Positions 45,463-52,681 of a stretch of DNA of 64,000 nt are shown here, piece after piece. Position 1 is the stretch's first letter, and each line of letters starts with the position of its first letter. Where the stretch lies: assembly GCA_013297885.1 (NCBI GenBank), contig JAAFIR010000017.1, positions 35,117 to 99,116 of the forward strand. Direction: 5' to 3'. Below the pieces are notes generated by a model that saw only the letters and a list, made by a program, of their open reading frames with translations, made no database searches and was not told where the DNA came from. The DNA comes from Leptospirales bacterium. Lineage in GTDB: Bacteria; Spirochaetota; Leptospiria; Leptospirales; Leptospiraceae. The translations under genes and the position numbers were made by a program.

Positions 45463-46227
45463 ATGATTGAGTTTGAAAATTCTGCATCAGCACGAGAAAT
45501 TTTTGAACTTGAAAAAATCTGTTTTGAAGAACCTTGGAATTTAGATCAAATTTCTTCACACTTAAAAAATCATTTAGTAATTTTAATGAAAGAAAATAAT
45601 TTTAACATATCTTATGTTCTCTACTTAAAAAGTTTTGATGAAATTGAAATTTTAAGAATTGCTGTACACCCAGAAAAAAGAAAGTCTAAATTCGGAACTT
45701 TATTAATTCAAAATTTAATTCAAATTAATTCTGCAAAAAAAATTTTCTTAGATGTGAATGAAGAAAATATTTCCGCTATCAAGTTTTATGAAAAAAATTC
45801 TTTTCAAAAAATTGGTGTTAGGAAAAAATACTATACAAATCGAAAAGATGCAATTCTATTTTTAAAAGAGGTAAATATGAATCGAAAAAATTTTATTTTT
45901 AAACCCAACCTTTACAAAGACTATTTTGTAAATTTTTCTGGACCAGATAAAAACCTAATCGGAATTCTTGGATACATGAACGAATTTGAAATTTGTATTG
46001 TACATAAAGGAATGAAAGTTTCAGATGATATGAAAGATATTCATGGTTATGTGAAACGTAGAAGCCAATCTGAAAAAATAGATTACCATGGAAATATAGA
46101 TCAAATCGAACACAAAACCCATAAATCAAGAAATTACACTTTCATTTGGCTAAAATTTACAAAACCAGTGATTTTATCTGAAAATTTAATTGCAATTGAA
46201 ATGGCAAATTTTTCTGAAGAAGATTAA
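45463..46227 (+). CDS. RimI-like N-acetyltransferase fused to an uncharacterised C-terminal domain
   Basis: Residues 1-138 form a short GNAT domain of the RimI type ('ICFEEPWNLDQISSHLK', 'IEILRIAVHPEKRKSKFGTL', 'IFLDVNEENISAIKFYEKNS', 'KIGVRKKYYTNRKDAILFLK'). RimI acetylates protein N-termini. RimI normally ends here, but the frame runs on for 116 residues ('FVNFSGPDKNLIGILGYMNE', 'GYVKRRSQSEKIDYHGNIDQ'), a domain I do not recognise. The internal ATG at 45877 has its own Shine-Dalgarno (AGAGG, 7 bases upstream), so the second domain may also be made as a separate protein. Confidence 0.8.
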   Translation: MIEFENSASAREIFELEKICFEEPWNLDQISSHLKNHLVILMKENNFNISYVLYLKSFDEIEILRIAVHPEKRKSKFGTLLIQNLIQINSAKKIFLDVNEENISAIKFYEKNSFQKIGVRKKYYTNRKDAILFLKEVNMNRKNFIFKPNLYKDYFVNFSGPDKNLIGILGYMNEFEICIVHKGMKVSDDMKDIHGYVKRRSQSEKIDYHGNIDQIEHKTHKSRNYTFIWLKFTKPVILSENLIAIEMANFSEED

Positions 46228-46234
46228 AATGTTG

Positions 46235-46264
46235 TTGACATCATTTCATTAAATGATGAAATGA
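46235..46264 (+). promoter_or_regulatory. Probable ArsR-family operator overlapping a promoter
   Basis: A perfect -35 box TTGACA (46235-46240) is followed directly by a perfect 9-bp inverted repeat TCATTTCAT (46241-46249) / ATGAAATGA (46256-46264) with a 6-base spacer. It lies 8 bases before the ArsR-type start at 46272. An operator between -35 and the start is where ArsR/SmtB repressors usually bind. No good -10 box is evident at 17 bases. Confidence 0.7.
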
Positions 46265-46271
46265 ATACTTG

Positions 46272-46577
46272 ATGAAATCAAGTAAACAAAAAAAAGATAA
46301 GTCACTTGCATTAGAATCTGCCGCAAGACTGTTTAGGGCTCTTGGAGACGAGGCTAGATTAAAACTTCTAGTTTTGATTTCCGAAAAAGAACTATCTGTC
46401 ACAGAAATTTCTGAAGTAATGAGTGAAGGAATTTCCACAATTTCTCAAAGACTAAAACTTCTACGCAGCGAAGGATTAGTTAAAAGAAGAAGAGATGGAA
46501 AAAATTTTTTTTATAGTTTAGTTGATTCACATATTAAAAATTTAATTTCCAATGCAATTGAACATGCAATGGAATAG
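46272..46577 (+). CDS. ArsR/SmtB-family metal-responsive transcriptional repressor
   Basis: A 101-residue winged-helix repressor: 'AARLFRALGDEARLKLLVLI' (the ALgd.tRl.iL block), 'LSVTEISEVMSEGISTISQR' as helix-turn-helix and 'LKLLRSEGLVKRRRDGKNFF' as wing. No metal-binding cysteines are present in the alpha-3 (ELCVCDL) position, which rules out the ArsR/CadC alpha-3 site. The C-terminal helix has 'DSHIKNLISNAIEHAME', i.e. D..H and E.H residues in the place of the alpha-5 zinc site of SmtB/CzrA. Zinc sensing fits the downstream His-rich protein. ATG 46272 is preferred to the TTG one codon before. Confidence 0.88.
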   Translation: MKSSKQKKDKSLALESAARLFRALGDEARLKLLVLISEKELSVTEISEVMSEGISTISQRLKLLRSEGLVKRRRDGKNFFYSLVDSHIKNLISNAIEHAME

Positions 46578-46585
46578 GAGAAAAA

Positions 46586-46933
46586 ATGTCAACTCATCAC
46601 ACTCACGAAAATCATTCTCACAAACACAGTGCAAAATGTGGACACACTGCAATTAAACATGGAAATCATGTTGATTATCTTCACGATGGTCATTTACATC
46701 ACGAACACGAAAATCATTATGATGAATGTAAAATTGAAATTAGTGCTGAATATCCAGATACTTGCACAACAGGTCATAACTGCAGTTCTCATGATTCAAA
46801 CCACGTCCACGGACCAAATTGTGGACATGAAGCAATTCCACACGGAGATCATGTTGATTATTTAGTTGATGGACATCTACACCACCAACATAATGGACAT
46901 TGTGACAATCACGGCAAATTGGTTTTAGCTTAG
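46586..46933 (+). CDS. His-rich metal-binding protein with internal duplication
   Basis: A 115-residue protein with about 28 histidines and 8 cysteines. It contains two copies of a 28-residue unit, CGHxAIxHGxHVDYLxDGHLHHxH (first from Cys18, second from Cys79), joined by a Cys/His linker. It is 8 bases downstream of the ArsR gene and preceded by GGAGAA, so it is translated with it. No signal peptide is present, so it is cytoplasmic. Metal storage or buffering (zinc, nickel or cobalt) is inferred from composition and from the ArsR neighbour. Confidence 0.82.
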   Translation: MSTHHTHENHSHKHSAKCGHTAIKHGNHVDYLHDGHLHHEHENHYDECKIEISAEYPDTCTTGHNCSSHDSNHVHGPNCGHEAIPHGDHVDYLVDGHLHHQHNGHCDNHGKLVLA

Positions 46934-46944
46934 AAGCTTTTTAG

Positions 46945-46973
46945 ATAAGGACTTAAATTCATTAAGTCCTTAT
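46945..46973 (+). terminator. Hairpin after the ArsR/His-rich operon
   Basis: A perfect 12-bp stem ATAAGGACTTAA (46945-46956) / TTAAGTCCTTAT (46962-46973) with a 5-base loop begins 11 bases after the stop codon. There is no long T-run after it, so termination is probable but not certain. The stem resembles the second arm of repeat copy 7. Confidence 0.55.
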
Positions 46974-47039
46974 TATACTAGTAGAGAGTATAATACAAAT
47001 TTGTATCTTTATGATAAAAAATTAAATCTGATAAAAAAA

Positions 47040-47177
47040 ATGGAAAAACAAGATTCTGTGGATTCAATTTCTGCATCATGGATGATTTACCCAAACTCAA
47101 AAGAGTTTGAAAAAAAACTATTTGAAAAAGACATTGCTGAATTTTTAAAAACTTCAGTGAACTTAATTAAAGATTAA
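47040..47177 (+). CDS. Short hypothetical protein
   Basis: A 45-residue open frame starting ATGGAAAAACAAGATTC and ending with TTAATTAAAGATTAA. It reads MEKQDSVDSISASWMIYPNS, then a charged helix with KKLFEKDIAEFLKTS. The frame stays open upstream for a further stretch, so an earlier non-ATG start is possible. No ribosome-binding site is obvious. It may be a real small gene or the remnant of one. Confidence 0.35.
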   Translation: MEKQDSVDSISASWMIYPNSKEFEKKLFEKDIAEFLKTSVNLIKD

Positions 47178-47206
47178 TTGATTAAAAAAAAAATTATCCA
47201 ATACTA

Positions 47207-47363
47207 GCAAAAGGGATTGAAGCGTTTCTGAATCCTTTAACTTTACTAAAAGGATTCAGAAGTAGCGAAAAGCCCGGTTTTTGCAGATTCAATTTCAACA
47301 AATAATTTGTTTTCCAAATTTAAGCTGAATAAAACAGAATTTGAATCTGCAAAAATTTGTCCC
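47207..47363 (+). repeat. Three-way-junction intergenic element, copy 10
   Basis: Plus orientation. Outer helix GCAAA/TTTGT (47207-47211 with 47356-47360, one G-U pair), inner helix GGG/CCC (47213-47215 with 47273-47275), second helix GC/GC (47222-47223 with 47265-47266), gt/gta internal loop, TTCTGAATCCTTT hairpin. The second arm is long (TTTTTGCAGATTCAA and its complement). Confidence 0.9.
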
Positions 47364-47465
47364 AAAAATAATGAATCCAATTTTAATTTTGAATTGTAAG
47401 ACTTTTTTAACTTTACATAGAAGTATTTTCGGAAAATTTGGAATGAAAAGGTCGAGGATCTGGTC

Positions 47466-47831
47466 ATGATTATAGAAAGTTTAGATACAGTTAGCATCGT
47501 TGTGAAAAATGCAACTGCTTCAGCAAAATTTTATTCGGATTTATTTGATTTTGAAATCGAAGACGATTCAAATAAAAAATCCATTCTATTAAATCTAGAG
47601 CCAATCAAATTGAGACTTGTTCAAGTAGATGATCCAGCTAATCCACTTTCTGCTGGTAGCAATCCTGTGTTAAGTTTTGCAATGGATGAAGATGATTTTA
47701 CAGATGCCATCAACGAAATTGAAGACAAAAAAATTAAAATTGTAAAAGGTCCAGAAGCTCTTGGAAAAGGTGAGTCTTTAACTTTTTCCGATCTAGACAA
47801 TAATCTCATCGAAATTTATTATATACCTTAA
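47466..47831 (+). CDS. Glyoxalase/bleomycin-resistance (VOC) superfamily protein
   Basis: A 121-residue single VOC domain of two beta-alpha-beta-beta-beta modules: '[20 protein letters not shown]' and '[20 protein letters not shown]', ending '[18 protein letters not shown]'. The last strand's E in 'NLIEIY' is the usual metal-ligand position. The first-strand His found in active glyoxalases is replaced ('TVSIVV'), so its chemistry is uncertain. It ends 8 bases before prfB and is probably co-transcribed with it. Confidence 0.82.
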   Translation: MIIESLDTVSIVVKNATASAKFYSDLFDFEIEDDSNKKSILLNLEPIKLRLVQVDDPANPLSAGSNPVLSFAMDEDDFTDAINEIEDKKIKIVKGPEALGKGESLTFSDLDNNLIEIYYIP

Positions 47832-47839
47832 TTTTTTGT

Positions 47840-48952
47840 GTGGACAATCGCTCTTTAAAAGATTTATACAAATTTGCAACTGAACTAAAAGAATCATTTG
47901 AACTTAGATGGAAAAATCTAAATTTACAAACTGATTTTGATAGACTTCATGCCTATAAAGAGCAAGCCAAAGAACCAAAATTTTGGGACAATCCAGACAA
48001 AGCCCAAGAAATTTCCAAACTACAAAATTCTCTTGAAAAAAAATTAGAGCCTTGGCTTACAATCCGCGGAGAAATTTTAGATCTTCCAGATTTGATTGAA
48101 CTAAGTCAGGAAGAATCAAACAACCCAGAAACAATCCAATCTTTAAACAGCGATTACTACCGATTAAGCGAAGAATTTGGAAGACTAGAAATTCTTGGCT
48201 CTCTTTCTGGTGAAGACGATTCTAGAAACGCATTTATCAATATCCATCCTGGTGCGGGTGGAACAGAAAGCCAAGACTGGGCAGAAATTTTATTTCGTAT
48301 GTATTCTCGTTATTTTGAAAAAAAAGGTTTTCGTGCTGACCTTGTGGATTATCTCGAAGGTGAAGGTGCGGGAATCAAAAATGTTACCATTCATGTTCAA
48401 GGTGAATATGCGTTTGGATATTTAAAAGGTGAAAATGGAATTCATCGGTTGGTGAGAATTTCCCCGTTTGATTCCAACAAAAGAAGACACACTTCATTTG
48501 CTTCAGTTCATATTTCTCCAGAAGTTGATGATGATATCAATATTGTAGTTGACGACAAAGACTTGCGAATCGACACTTATCGTTCTTCAGGGGCTGGTGG
48601 TCAGCATGTAAACAAAACTGATTCTGCTGTGAGGATGACTCATCTCCCAACAGGAATTGTGGTGCAATGCCAAAATGAACGCTCTCAAATTAAAAATCGT
48701 GGCACTGCGATGAAAATGCTGAAAGCAAAATTGTATGAATTAGAAAAACAAAAATCTGAAGCAGAGAACGAAAAAAAATCGGGCGAAAAAAAAGATATCG
48801 CTTGGGGTTCTCAAATCAGAAGTTATGTGTTTCATCCATACAATTTAATAAAAGATCATCGCACAGATCATGAAACAGCAAATGTAAATCCAATTATGGA
48901 TGGAGATTTGGATGATTTTATTCAAGCTTATTTAAAATACATCAGTAGTTAA
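47840..48952 (+). CDS. prfB: Peptide chain release factor 2
   Basis: RF2 recognises UAA and UGA and triggers peptide release. The GGQ motif is in [20 protein letters not shown], and the domain order is canonical ('[20 protein letters not shown]', '[20 protein letters not shown]'). The 370-residue length is normal. The whole protein is read in one frame from a GTG at 47840. The programmed +1 frameshift at an in-frame UGA near codon 25, which controls RF2 in many bacteria, is absent. The start has no strong ribosome-binding site, so coupling to the VOC gene is likely. Confidence 0.95.
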   Translation: MDNRSLKDLYKFATELKESFELRWKNLNLQTDFDRLHAYKEQAKEPKFWDNPDKAQEISKLQNSLEKKLEPWLTIRGEILDLPDLIELSQEESNNPETIQSLNSDYYRLSEEFGRLEILGSLSGEDDSRNAFINIHPGAGGTESQDWAEILFRMYSRYFEKKGFRADLVDYLEGEGAGIKNVTIHVQGEYAFGYLKGENGIHRLVRISPFDSNKRRHTSFASVHISPEVDDDINIVVDDKDLRIDTYRSSGAGGQHVNKTDSAVRMTHLPTGIVVQCQNERSQIKNRGTAMKMLKAKLYELEKQKSEAENEKKSGEKKDIAWGSQIRSYVFHPYNLIKDHRTDHETANVNPIMDGDLDDFIQAYLKYISS

Positions 48953-48990
48953 AATTTTTTTTATCATCTTGTGGCTAATAGTTGTTAGGT

Positions 48991-49078
48991 GGGCGAATCT
49001 GCCAAGGCAGACCGTGCTTTTCGCTCTGGTCATTATTTTGTATGCACAAAATAATGACCCCGCTTCAATCACTTTCGC
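48991..49078 (-). repeat. Three-way-junction intergenic element, copy 11
   Basis: Minus orientation, opposite to both flanking genes. Outer helix GCGAA/TTCGC (49074-49078 with 48993-48997), inner helix GTG/CAC (49070-49072 with 49014-49016), second helix GC/GC, gg/aga internal loop, GGTCATTATTTTGT hairpin. The second arm is TCTGCC/GGCAGA. At 88 bp this is one of the most compact and regular copies. Confidence 0.92.
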
Positions 49079-49150
49079 TTGGAATTGAGAAATTTTTTTG
49101 TGGTTTAAAAATTTGATAGATTTATTTTTGATAAAAAAAGGAAATTTAAA

Positions 49151-49933
49151 ATGTACAAACTGATTTTTTTCTTAATTCTATTTTCCTGCAATTCTCCTGA
49201 AAAAGAAGATAAACAAGCTTCCAATCAATTTAGATTCAAAGAATTATATGTTCAAAATAACTCTGGATTGCATTTACGATCTGAACCAAAAAAAAATTCA
49301 AGCTCACTTGGACTAATCAAACAGAACGAAATAGTAACACTTCTTTCCTACACAAATCAAATGGAAGAAATTGAATACAAAGAAGGAGAATGGTACAAAG
49401 TAAAATACAAAGAAATAGTTGGTTATATGTTTAGTCCATACTTGGATATATTTAAAGTCAAAACTGAACCTGAAAGAACTACAAAAATAGCTCAATTTGA
49501 AAATTACAAAATTCAATTTTTAAATGAAGAAATATCTGAAGGCAAATGTTATTTAGAAGTTTATAAAAATTCAAAACAAATTTGTAAAAAGACTGTTGAG
49601 AATTGTCATACATTTTATTCTAAAAAAGATGAATTTTATTTAGCAGAAGGTTTTGGTGATGATGGAATTGGATTTCAATCAAGCTCATTTTTCAATATTG
49701 ATAATTGTTCTGAAAAATTATTCAAGTATAGTTCTCAAAATAGAGAAAGTTACTTAAATAAAAAATTTGAAGAATATTATATCTTTGAAGATATTGATTA
49801 TGATAAAAATACAAATAAATACAATCATAAAATCCAATGTGATAACAAAATCATTTATAACGGAGATAGACTTGAATATGATTCTTACGAAATCAAAAAC
49901 TGTAAAATCAAATTTAAAAAGAAGAAGAATTGA
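49151..49933 (+). CDS. Lipoprotein with bacterial SH3 domain (paralogue of 27278-28444)
   Basis: A 260-residue predicted lipoprotein (signal MYKLIFFLILFSC, lipobox LFSC). An SH3b domain follows the linker: 'NNSGLHLRSEPKKNSSSLGL' and 'EIVGYMFSPYLDIF'. The C-terminal half contains several cysteines ('EGKCYLEVYKNSKQICKKTV', 'DNCSEKLF', 'NCKIKFKKK'). It shares layout with the 388-residue lipoprotein at 27278. Binding to peptidoglycan is inferred. AAGGAAA before the ATG is a plausible ribosome-binding site. Confidence 0.75.
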   Translation: MYKLIFFLILFSCNSPEKEDKQASNQFRFKELYVQNNSGLHLRSEPKKNSSSLGLIKQNEIVTLLSYTNQMEEIEYKEGEWYKVKYKEIVGYMFSPYLDIFKVKTEPERTTKIAQFENYKIQFLNEEISEGKCYLEVYKNSKQICKKTVENCHTFYSKKDEFYLAEGFGDDGIGFQSSSFFNIDNCSEKLFKYSSQNRESYLNKKFEEYYIFEDIDYDKNTNKYNHKIQCDNKIIYNGDRLEYDSYEIKNCKIKFKKKKN

Positions 49934-49934
49934 T

Positions 49935-50275
49935 TTAGTTTATTGAGTTAAGAATATTTAAAATATTCTTTTTTAATGCAGGTAATTCTTCTTCAATGAC
50001 TTTAAAGACTTGTTTGTAATTAACACCAAAATATTCATGAATTAATACATTTCTAAAATCAACAAGAATTCTCCAAGGTACTGAAGGGAAATTTTCTCTT
50101 GTTTCATTGGAGATCGAATTTGCAGCTTCACCAATTATTTCAAACTGTCTAACTGTTGCATGTTTGACTAGTCTATGTTCTAAAATTGTTCTTCGATTAC
50201 ATCATTTGTAAAATCTTCAATTTCAATTATAGCTTCTAAGATATGTTGAATTCTAATTTTATCTTTTTCGTTCAT
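49935..50275 (-). pseudogene. Frameshifted HepT-like (DUF86/HEPN) toxin
   Basis: Reading from ATG 50275 gives MNEKDKIRIQHILEAIIEIE, then FTNDVIEEQF and a stop. A one-base shift restores 'LEHRLVKHATVRQFEIIGEA', 'FPSVPWRILVDFRNVLIHEY' and 'FGVNYKQVFKVIEEELPALK'. The RNVLIHEY block is the R-x4-H-x-Y active-site motif of HEPN toxins, and it is intact. The total length (341 bases) is not a multiple of three, which confirms the frameshift (near 50190). It overlaps the 3' end of the MntA-like gene, the standard order of hepT-mntA modules. Confidence 0.85.
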
Positions 50276-50555
50276 ATACTAGTTTCATATTTTTAGATAT
50301 TATAGGAAAAATATGCATCGATATAGATTCTTTAGTAAGTAAGTCAACTTTTCTATTAATTTTGGATTCAAGTTCTAGTTTGATCTGGATAAACCTAATT
50401 AGATTAATTGTTTCTTTCATTTCGACTAAAAGATCAACATCACTAGTCTCTGATTCCTCATTTCAACTAAAAGAACCAAATAAATAAACTCTTTCAATTA
50501 ATGGTTTGTCCACAAAAAATTCACTTATAATTCGTAGTGTAGATTCTCTATTCAT
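50259..50555 (-). pseudogene. MntA-like nucleotidyltransferase antitoxin with in-frame stop
   Basis: The frame reads MNRESTLRIISEFFVDKPLI, then ERVYLFGSFS, a TGA at codon 31, then NEESETSDVDLLVEMKETIN and on to a stop overlapping the hepT start. GSF(x)10SDVD is the minimal nucleotidyltransferase (MNT) motif (GSx10-12DxD). The stop falls inside this motif, so the antitoxin adenylyltransferase is dead unless TGA is read through. Together with the broken hepT this is an inactivated HEPN/MNT toxin-antitoxin pair. Confidence 0.82.
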
Positions 50556-50765
50556 TATTCTAACTAAATAATTGATTCTTCATAAAAAAATTCAAGCAAT
50601 TTTTTAAAAAAGGAATTTTTCTTGTAATTTTGAAATTTTTGCTTTTTAAGATTTTTCCTAAAATATAACTTAAAATACAGTGATGATGAAATTATTCTTT
50701 TTTATTTTGTTTTTATTATCAAGATTTATTAGCTTTTATTTTAGCTAAACATCACATTTTGTTAA

Positions 50766-51017
50766 AAAGTTGTTAAAATTTTTGCATCTGATTTAGTTCC
50801 AATAGAAGAATTTATGAAAAAATTTGGAAAAACCACGCTAAGAAGAATTCATCAGATGATGAATGAAGGAAAAATTCAAATCTAACCTCATACATTACAA
50901 CTTGCTGAAGAAGGTTAAACCAATTTAGAAGAAATAGAAGATTTGATTTTAAATGGATATACTCAATTAAACCTCTCATCAATTCCTCCAATCTCTTTTG
51001 AAAAGTTGCTTAATTGA
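50766..51017 (+). pseudogene. Degraded coding remnant, family not recognised
   Basis: An 84-codon frame with two internal TAA codons reads KVVKIFASDLVPIEEFMKKF, then GKTTLRRIHQMMNEGKIQI, stop, PHTLQLAEEG, stop, TNLEEIEDLILNGYTQLNLS and SIPPISFEKLLN. Composition and continuity suggest a decayed gene, with CAA or AAA changed to TAA. I could not name the family. The 200 bases before it (50560-50765) show nothing else. Confidence 0.45.
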
Positions 51018-51065
51018 TTTTAAAAAGTAATTGACAACTAGTTAATTGAATAGTTAAAATTAAGA

Positions 51066-51191
51066 ATGAATTCAACTTCAGTAAATACTGAATTAATAAA
51101 ATCATCTATTGAAGAATTGAGAAAGATCAGACTTAGTGTAAAAGGAAAAGTAAATATTAAAGAAATGATTTCTGAAGGCAGAAAGTATTGA
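51066..51191 (+). CDS. Short VapB-like antitoxin
   Basis: A 41-residue protein reading MNSTSVNTELIKSSIEELRK, then IRLSVKGKVNIKEMISEGRK and a final Y. The ending 'GK.nIkEmIsEGRKY' resembles short antitoxins encoded directly upstream of PIN-domain (VapC) toxins. The next frame begins 4 bases before this one ends and starts like a PIN domain, which supports the reading. The toxin is truncated, so this would be an orphan antitoxin. Confidence 0.45.
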   Translation: MNSTSVNTELIKSSIEELRKIRLSVKGKVNIKEMISEGRKY

Positions 51192-51253
51192 ACTGGGTTT
51201 TGGATTGTTCTTGTTTTAATAGCTATAAAAATTTTCAAAAATTAGAAAAATAA
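51188..51253 (+). pseudogene. Truncated PIN-domain (VapC) remnant
   Basis: From a TTG overlapping the antitoxin stop, 21 codons read LNWVLDCSCFNSYKNFQKLE. 'NWVLDCS' is the usual first strand of PIN-domain toxins, carrying the first catalytic Asp (the VLDaS motif). The remaining 110 or so residues are missing. The next gene begins 1 base after this frame ends, so a deletion probably removed the rest. Confidence 0.4.
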
Positions 51254-51254
51254 T

Positions 51255-51551
51255 TTGAGTAAATTAATTTTAACTTTTTTTTTAATTTTAATTAATTGCA
51301 TGAATTTGCCAAGTAATTTAGAAAAAATTAAAAAATCTGAATGCCATTTTGCTTACCAAAAATTTCAAGAAAATTACCATGAAAAAACAACAGCACATAT
51401 TTATATTTTTAACTTAGGACTTGGGAATGTGATGATTTGGGGTTATGCTGGGTCATGGGTGTTTTTACCAATAATTCCAGTTCAACTAATTGGTTATTAC
51501 AAGTCAGAAGAAATTAAAAAAAAATTTTGGAAAGCTAATAAATGCGAATAA
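51255..51551 (+). CDS. Small lipoprotein, unknown function
   Basis: A 98-residue protein from a TTG start with signal SKLILTFFLILINC (lipobox LINC). The mature part has a hydrophobic Gly-rich segment ('LGLGNVMIWGYAGSWVFLPI') and ends with a cysteine (NKCE). It overlaps the following lipoprotein gene by 10 bases, so the two form an operon. No family is recognised. The TTG start is chosen because it is the only one giving a full signal. Confidence 0.55.
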   Translation: MSKLILTFFLILINCMNLPSNLEKIKKSECHFAYQKFQENYHEKTTAHIYIFNLGLGNVMIWGYAGSWVFLPIIPVQLIGYYKSEEIKKKFWKANKCE

Positions 51552-51898
51552 TTTTCTGGTTTTTTATTTTAAATTTTTTTCATTGTGCGACTGTTTTTAC
51601 TCCTTCCAGAACTACAATTTTAATTAAAAATACTATTCCTAATATTGAATATGAATTGTTTTGTAATGAAAAATTGATTGGGCAAAGTAATTCTTCAGAT
51701 ATTTTCATTGTATCCCAAAATGAAAAATGTGAAGTGAAATATTTTCTTAATGAAAAGTTTATTACTCAAAAAATTCCTAAGAGATGGAATCCACTTTATT
51801 TTTCAGGAGTTAGTTTTGCTTGGACTAGTTTCAGTACAGATTATTTTACTGGTTATCACAAAATACAGCCTGAAGAATTTCAAATTGATATGGAATAA
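51542..51898 (+). CDS. Small lipoprotein, PEGA-like
   Basis: A 118-residue predicted lipoprotein with lipobox FFHC. The mature part, 'NTIPNIEYELFCNEKLIGQS', 'CEVKYFLNEKFITQKIPKRW' and 'PLYFSGVSFAWTSFSTDYFT', resembles small Gram-negative lipoproteins with a PEGA-like beta domain and a hydrophobic hairpin ('...F.g....g...D..tG..'). Two cysteines could form a disulfide. The function is unknown. The 168 bases downstream to the next gene show no clear structure. Confidence 0.6.
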   Translation: MRIIFWFFILNFFHCATVFTPSRTTILIKNTIPNIEYELFCNEKLIGQSNSSDIFIVSQNEKCEVKYFLNEKFITQKIPKRWNPLYFSGVSFAWTSFSTDYFTGYHKIQPEEFQIDME

Positions 51899-52066
51899 TT
51901 TTTTTCCAATACAAAAAAATTCAACCAGATAAGAAAGGGTTTAAAAGGCAGTTCTGTTGTTTCTCTTTTAATTTTTCCTAAAAAATATCATTATAATGTT
52001 TTAAAAATTTTTATATTAGATTTTTTTTTAACTGCCATATTTTACTAATTTAAAGAAATTGTTTAC

Positions 52067-52681
52067 ATGAATAAAATTTTGGAACTGGAAAATTTGGAAA
52101 AAGAAGTTTCTTCCTGTTTCAAGTGTAAACTTTCAAACACCAGAACAAGAACTGTATTTGGAGAAGGAAATCCAAATGCTGAATTGATGTTCATAGGTGA
52201 AGGTCCCGGAAAAAATGAAGATTTAACAGGGCGACCATTTGTTGGAAAAGCTGGAGAATTATTTACTAGAATTTTGGAAAAAGGTTTTGGGATTTCCAGA
52301 ACAAATGTTTACATTGGCAACATTGTAAAATGTCGTCCCACAGTTGACATGAATTTTGAAAAAGATAGACCTCCCGAAAAAGACGAAACATATTCTTGTA
52401 GTCCTTATATTTTGCGACAAATTGAAATTATACGTCCAAAAGTGATTGTGAGTCTTGGAAATCCTGCTACAAAATTTTTATTAAACACAGACGAAGGAAT
52501 CACTAAACTTCGTGGAAAATGGTTTGATTTCCAAGGAATTCCGCTTCTTCCAACTTATCATCCAAGTTTTATTTTGCGGTCAGATTCTGAAACTGCAAAA
52601 CAAGAAATTTGGGAAGATTTAACAAAAGTGATGAACAAATTAAACTGGGAAATAAAAGTAAAAATCAAATGGAAGAATTAG
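52067..52681 (+). CDS. Uracil-DNA glycosylase, family 4 (Fe-S type)
   Basis: A 204-residue DNA-repair enzyme that removes uracil. Motif 1 is GEGPGKNEDLTGRPFVGKAG and motif 3 is 'LLPTYHPSFILR' (HPS). All four Fe-S cysteines of family 4 are present: C-x2-C in SSCFKCKLS at the N-terminus, then VKCRP and YSCSP. The last residues overlap the start of murJ by 13 bases. Confidence 0.92.
   Translation: MNKILELENLEKEVSSCFKCKLSNTRTRTVFGEGNPNAELMFIGEGPGKNEDLTGRPFVGKAGELFTRILEKGFGISRTNVYIGNIVKCRPTVDMNFEKDRPPEKDETYSCSPYILRQIEIIRPKVIVSLGNPATKFLLNTDEGITKLRGKWFDFQGIPLLPTYHPSFILRSDSETAKQEIWEDLTKVMNKLNWEIKVKIKWKN

Noticed and set aside
50433..50465. TGA in the MntA-like gene as recoding (Sec or Trp)
   Set aside because: The partner hepT gene is frameshifted and nearby remnants carry TAA stops, so simple decay explains it. 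Other genes in the window end with TGA normally.
51038..51238. Minus-strand open frame over the VapB-like gene
   Set aside because: It is antisense to a better supported short gene, has no ribosome-binding site and no recognisable protein features.
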